From Clostridia bacterium (GTDB taxonomy: Bacteria > Bacillota > Clostridia > TANB77 > UBA1234): DNA of 40,027 nt. The stretch lies in contig CAAEBC010000065.1 of assembly GCA_900753975.1 (NCBI GenBank), positions 1 through 40,027 of the forward strand, given 5' to 3'. Both the position numbers and the translations under genes were made by a program. Of the stretch, positions 39,196 to 40,027 are shown one piece after another. How positions within the stretch are numbered: position 1 is the stretch's first letter; each line of letters begins with the position of its first letter. The notes under the pieces are model-generated. The model worked only from the letters and a program-made list of their open reading frames with translations. It was not told the origin of the DNA and searched no databases.

Positions 39196-39884
39196 TCAGT
39201 TACATATATCAATTTACATGTCTTTGCTTTTATAAGTTTTATAGCATTTCTCTGTTTGCCTTGTTTGATGATTTTTCATTCATTACAGATGATAAACAAA
39301 ATTATTTATATTCAAAAATATAAATAAAGTGTTCTTATACTTTGGCAAGTAAATACAATAAATATTCACATATATACTTTATATAAACCGAATTGCTTAT
39401 ATGGCAATTTCAGCTATTTCAAGCCTTTTCATTTACTACTTTACAAGGTAAATGTTAACTTTCTCCATCGTCAAGTATAATAAAGCAATATAATTTACTA
39501 TTGCTAATTTTGAGAGCAAATATATTTGGTAATTACATTTTAAAATCAGTTATATCACTTAATTGCGAGTTTTTAGGCATTTCGCAGGCATTATTCTTAA
39601 TATATGTTTCAAAAAATTAAAAGTACTTTTTCTAAATATAATACAAATACAATCAAATCATTCTGCTAATCTTGAATTCAAACAAGACCGAAAGTTATAT
39701 TTTAATAATGTATAGTCTCAAAGTCCCCAGTATGCAAGTTTCAACACATCTTGTGCATAGATTTTAATTCGTTAATCTTAAAATGTAATATTATGTTTGA
39801 ATAACTTTTCATCATACATATTCCATATGTAATTTTCATCTATTTTTAACACTTCCAGCTTTTTCAGAACACCAAATAATTAAA

Positions 39885-39900
39885 TGTTTCACATGAAACA
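39885..39900. promoter_or_regulatory. parS-like site 2
   Basis: Identical 16-mer TGTTTCACATGAAACA, 1058 bases from site 1, flanked symmetrically by AAA and TTT. Located in the gene-free region upstream of parA. Confidence 0.88.
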
Positions 39901-39943
39901 TTTCTGGGGCACCAGCAAAAAAACCACAAAAATAGCTGCCGAT

Positions 39944-40027
39944 GTGCGATGAAAGCCGTAACGATATGGGTAAGGCAGGATTGATAAGCCGTGTGAGTGC
40001 TAGTTCCTCATTGCAATAAAAATTGGA
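39944..40027 (+). other. Possible 5' end of a group II intron (cut by window edge)
   Basis: From 39944 the sequence becomes GC-richer and starts GTGCGATGAAAG, the usual GUGCG beginning of group II introns, followed by ggcagg...gataagccgtgtgag-type text recalled from domain I of bacterial group II introns, with short pairings such as GCC/GGC. Only 84 bases are visible, so the assignment rests on the boundary motif and general resemblance. It could instead be part of another structured RNA or a gene leader. Confidence 0.35.

Larger units (their letters stand above)
38844..40027. other. Long AT-rich region without convincing genes
   Basis: About 1.2 kb. It contains the nested hairpin at 39044-39195, parS-like site 2 at 39885 and an intron-like end at 39944, but no ORF with a ribosome binding site. 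A start-less minus-strand frame of about 34 codons ending near 39785 (KKLEVLKIDENYIWNMYDEK core) may be a gene remnant. Only one weak DnaA-box-like word (TGTGCATAG at 39752) was seen, so this is not recognisably oriC. Confidence 0.6.

Noticed and set aside
38844..40027. oriC next to parAB
   Set aside because: No cluster of TTATNCACA boxes, no dnaA or rpmH nearby; only one weak box-like word at 39752.

Overview
The window looks like a chromosomal segment of an AT-rich (roughly 30% GC) Gram-positive bacterium of the class Clostridia, probably a host-associated or uncultured lineage. Evidence: AbrB with a C-terminal zinc ribbon, a WalRK pair, RicT, rsmA next to a 3D-domain protein, parB followed by a DUF4446 gene, strong purine-rich ribosome binding sites, and frequent TTG starts. 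Nearly everything is on the minus strand. The exceptions on plus are abrB, a tiny cysteine-rich ORF, an sdpR/sdpI pair, an S-layer-type protein, and one small membrane protein.

Layout. (1) 1-6760: origin-proximal housekeeping block related to the Bacillus holB-yaaT-yabB-yabC-abrB cluster: abrB (+), a MazG-like gene, rsmI, a TrmN6-like methyltransferase, a 2[4Fe-4S] ferredoxin, ricT, holB, lepB, metK. Two REP-like inverted repeats of one family (1-65 and 1016-1117) lie in this block. (2) 6762-10692: walK, walR and an M23 peptidase. (3) 10883-14150: accessory patch with two orphan type IV pilin-like genes, a Nudix gene flanked by a 41-bp direct repeat that copies the pilin 3' end, and an AbiEi/AbiEii toxin-antitoxin pair with a visible promoter/operator. 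(4) 14345-16579: pcrA. (5) 16743-17731: sdpR-sdpI with a double operator, followed by a 187-bp nested inverted repeat. (6) 17961-25515: a cyclic beta-1,2-glucan synthase-like enzyme split into two overlapping genes (GT84 half and GH94 half). (7) 25636-29014: CwlD-like amidase with a frameshifted end, a degenerate REC-GGDEF protein, rsmA, and a 3D-domain protein. (8) 29234-30821: SLH protein, then a self-contained cassette of promoter, multi-hairpin leader, small two-helix membrane protein and terminator, GC-richer than its surroundings. (9) 30836-33553: DUF3006, ComEC-like beta-lactamase-fold protein, Maf, a DUF4160 pair between look-alike terminators, and two tRNA-Ser genes. (10) 33608-36998: a GtrB/GtrA/GT-C surface-glycosylation set whose third gene is frameshifted, and a DUF4446 gene. 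(11) 37074-40027: parB, parA, two identical parS-like sites, about 1 kb without genes containing a second long nested hairpin, and at the edge what may be the first bases of a group II intron.

How it fits together: replication and segregation (HolB, PcrA, ParAB/parS), ribosome and tRNA modification (RsmI, RsmA, TrmN6-like), and envelope homeostasis (WalRK, M23, amidase, 3D protein, LepB, SLH protein, Gtr cluster, glucan synthase) dominate. Accessory defence or immunity genes (AbiE, SdpRI, DUF4160 pair) sit in short islands. The most unusual features are the structured-leader cassette at 30308-30821, the two long nested inverted repeats with 20-nt loops, the duplicated pilin end flanking the Nudix gene, and a ribosome binding site separated from its start codon by a perfect hairpin upstream of gtrB. 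Several start codons were moved from the longest open frame because the first codon lay inside a ribosome binding site. No database search was possible, so all family names rest on motif recognition.
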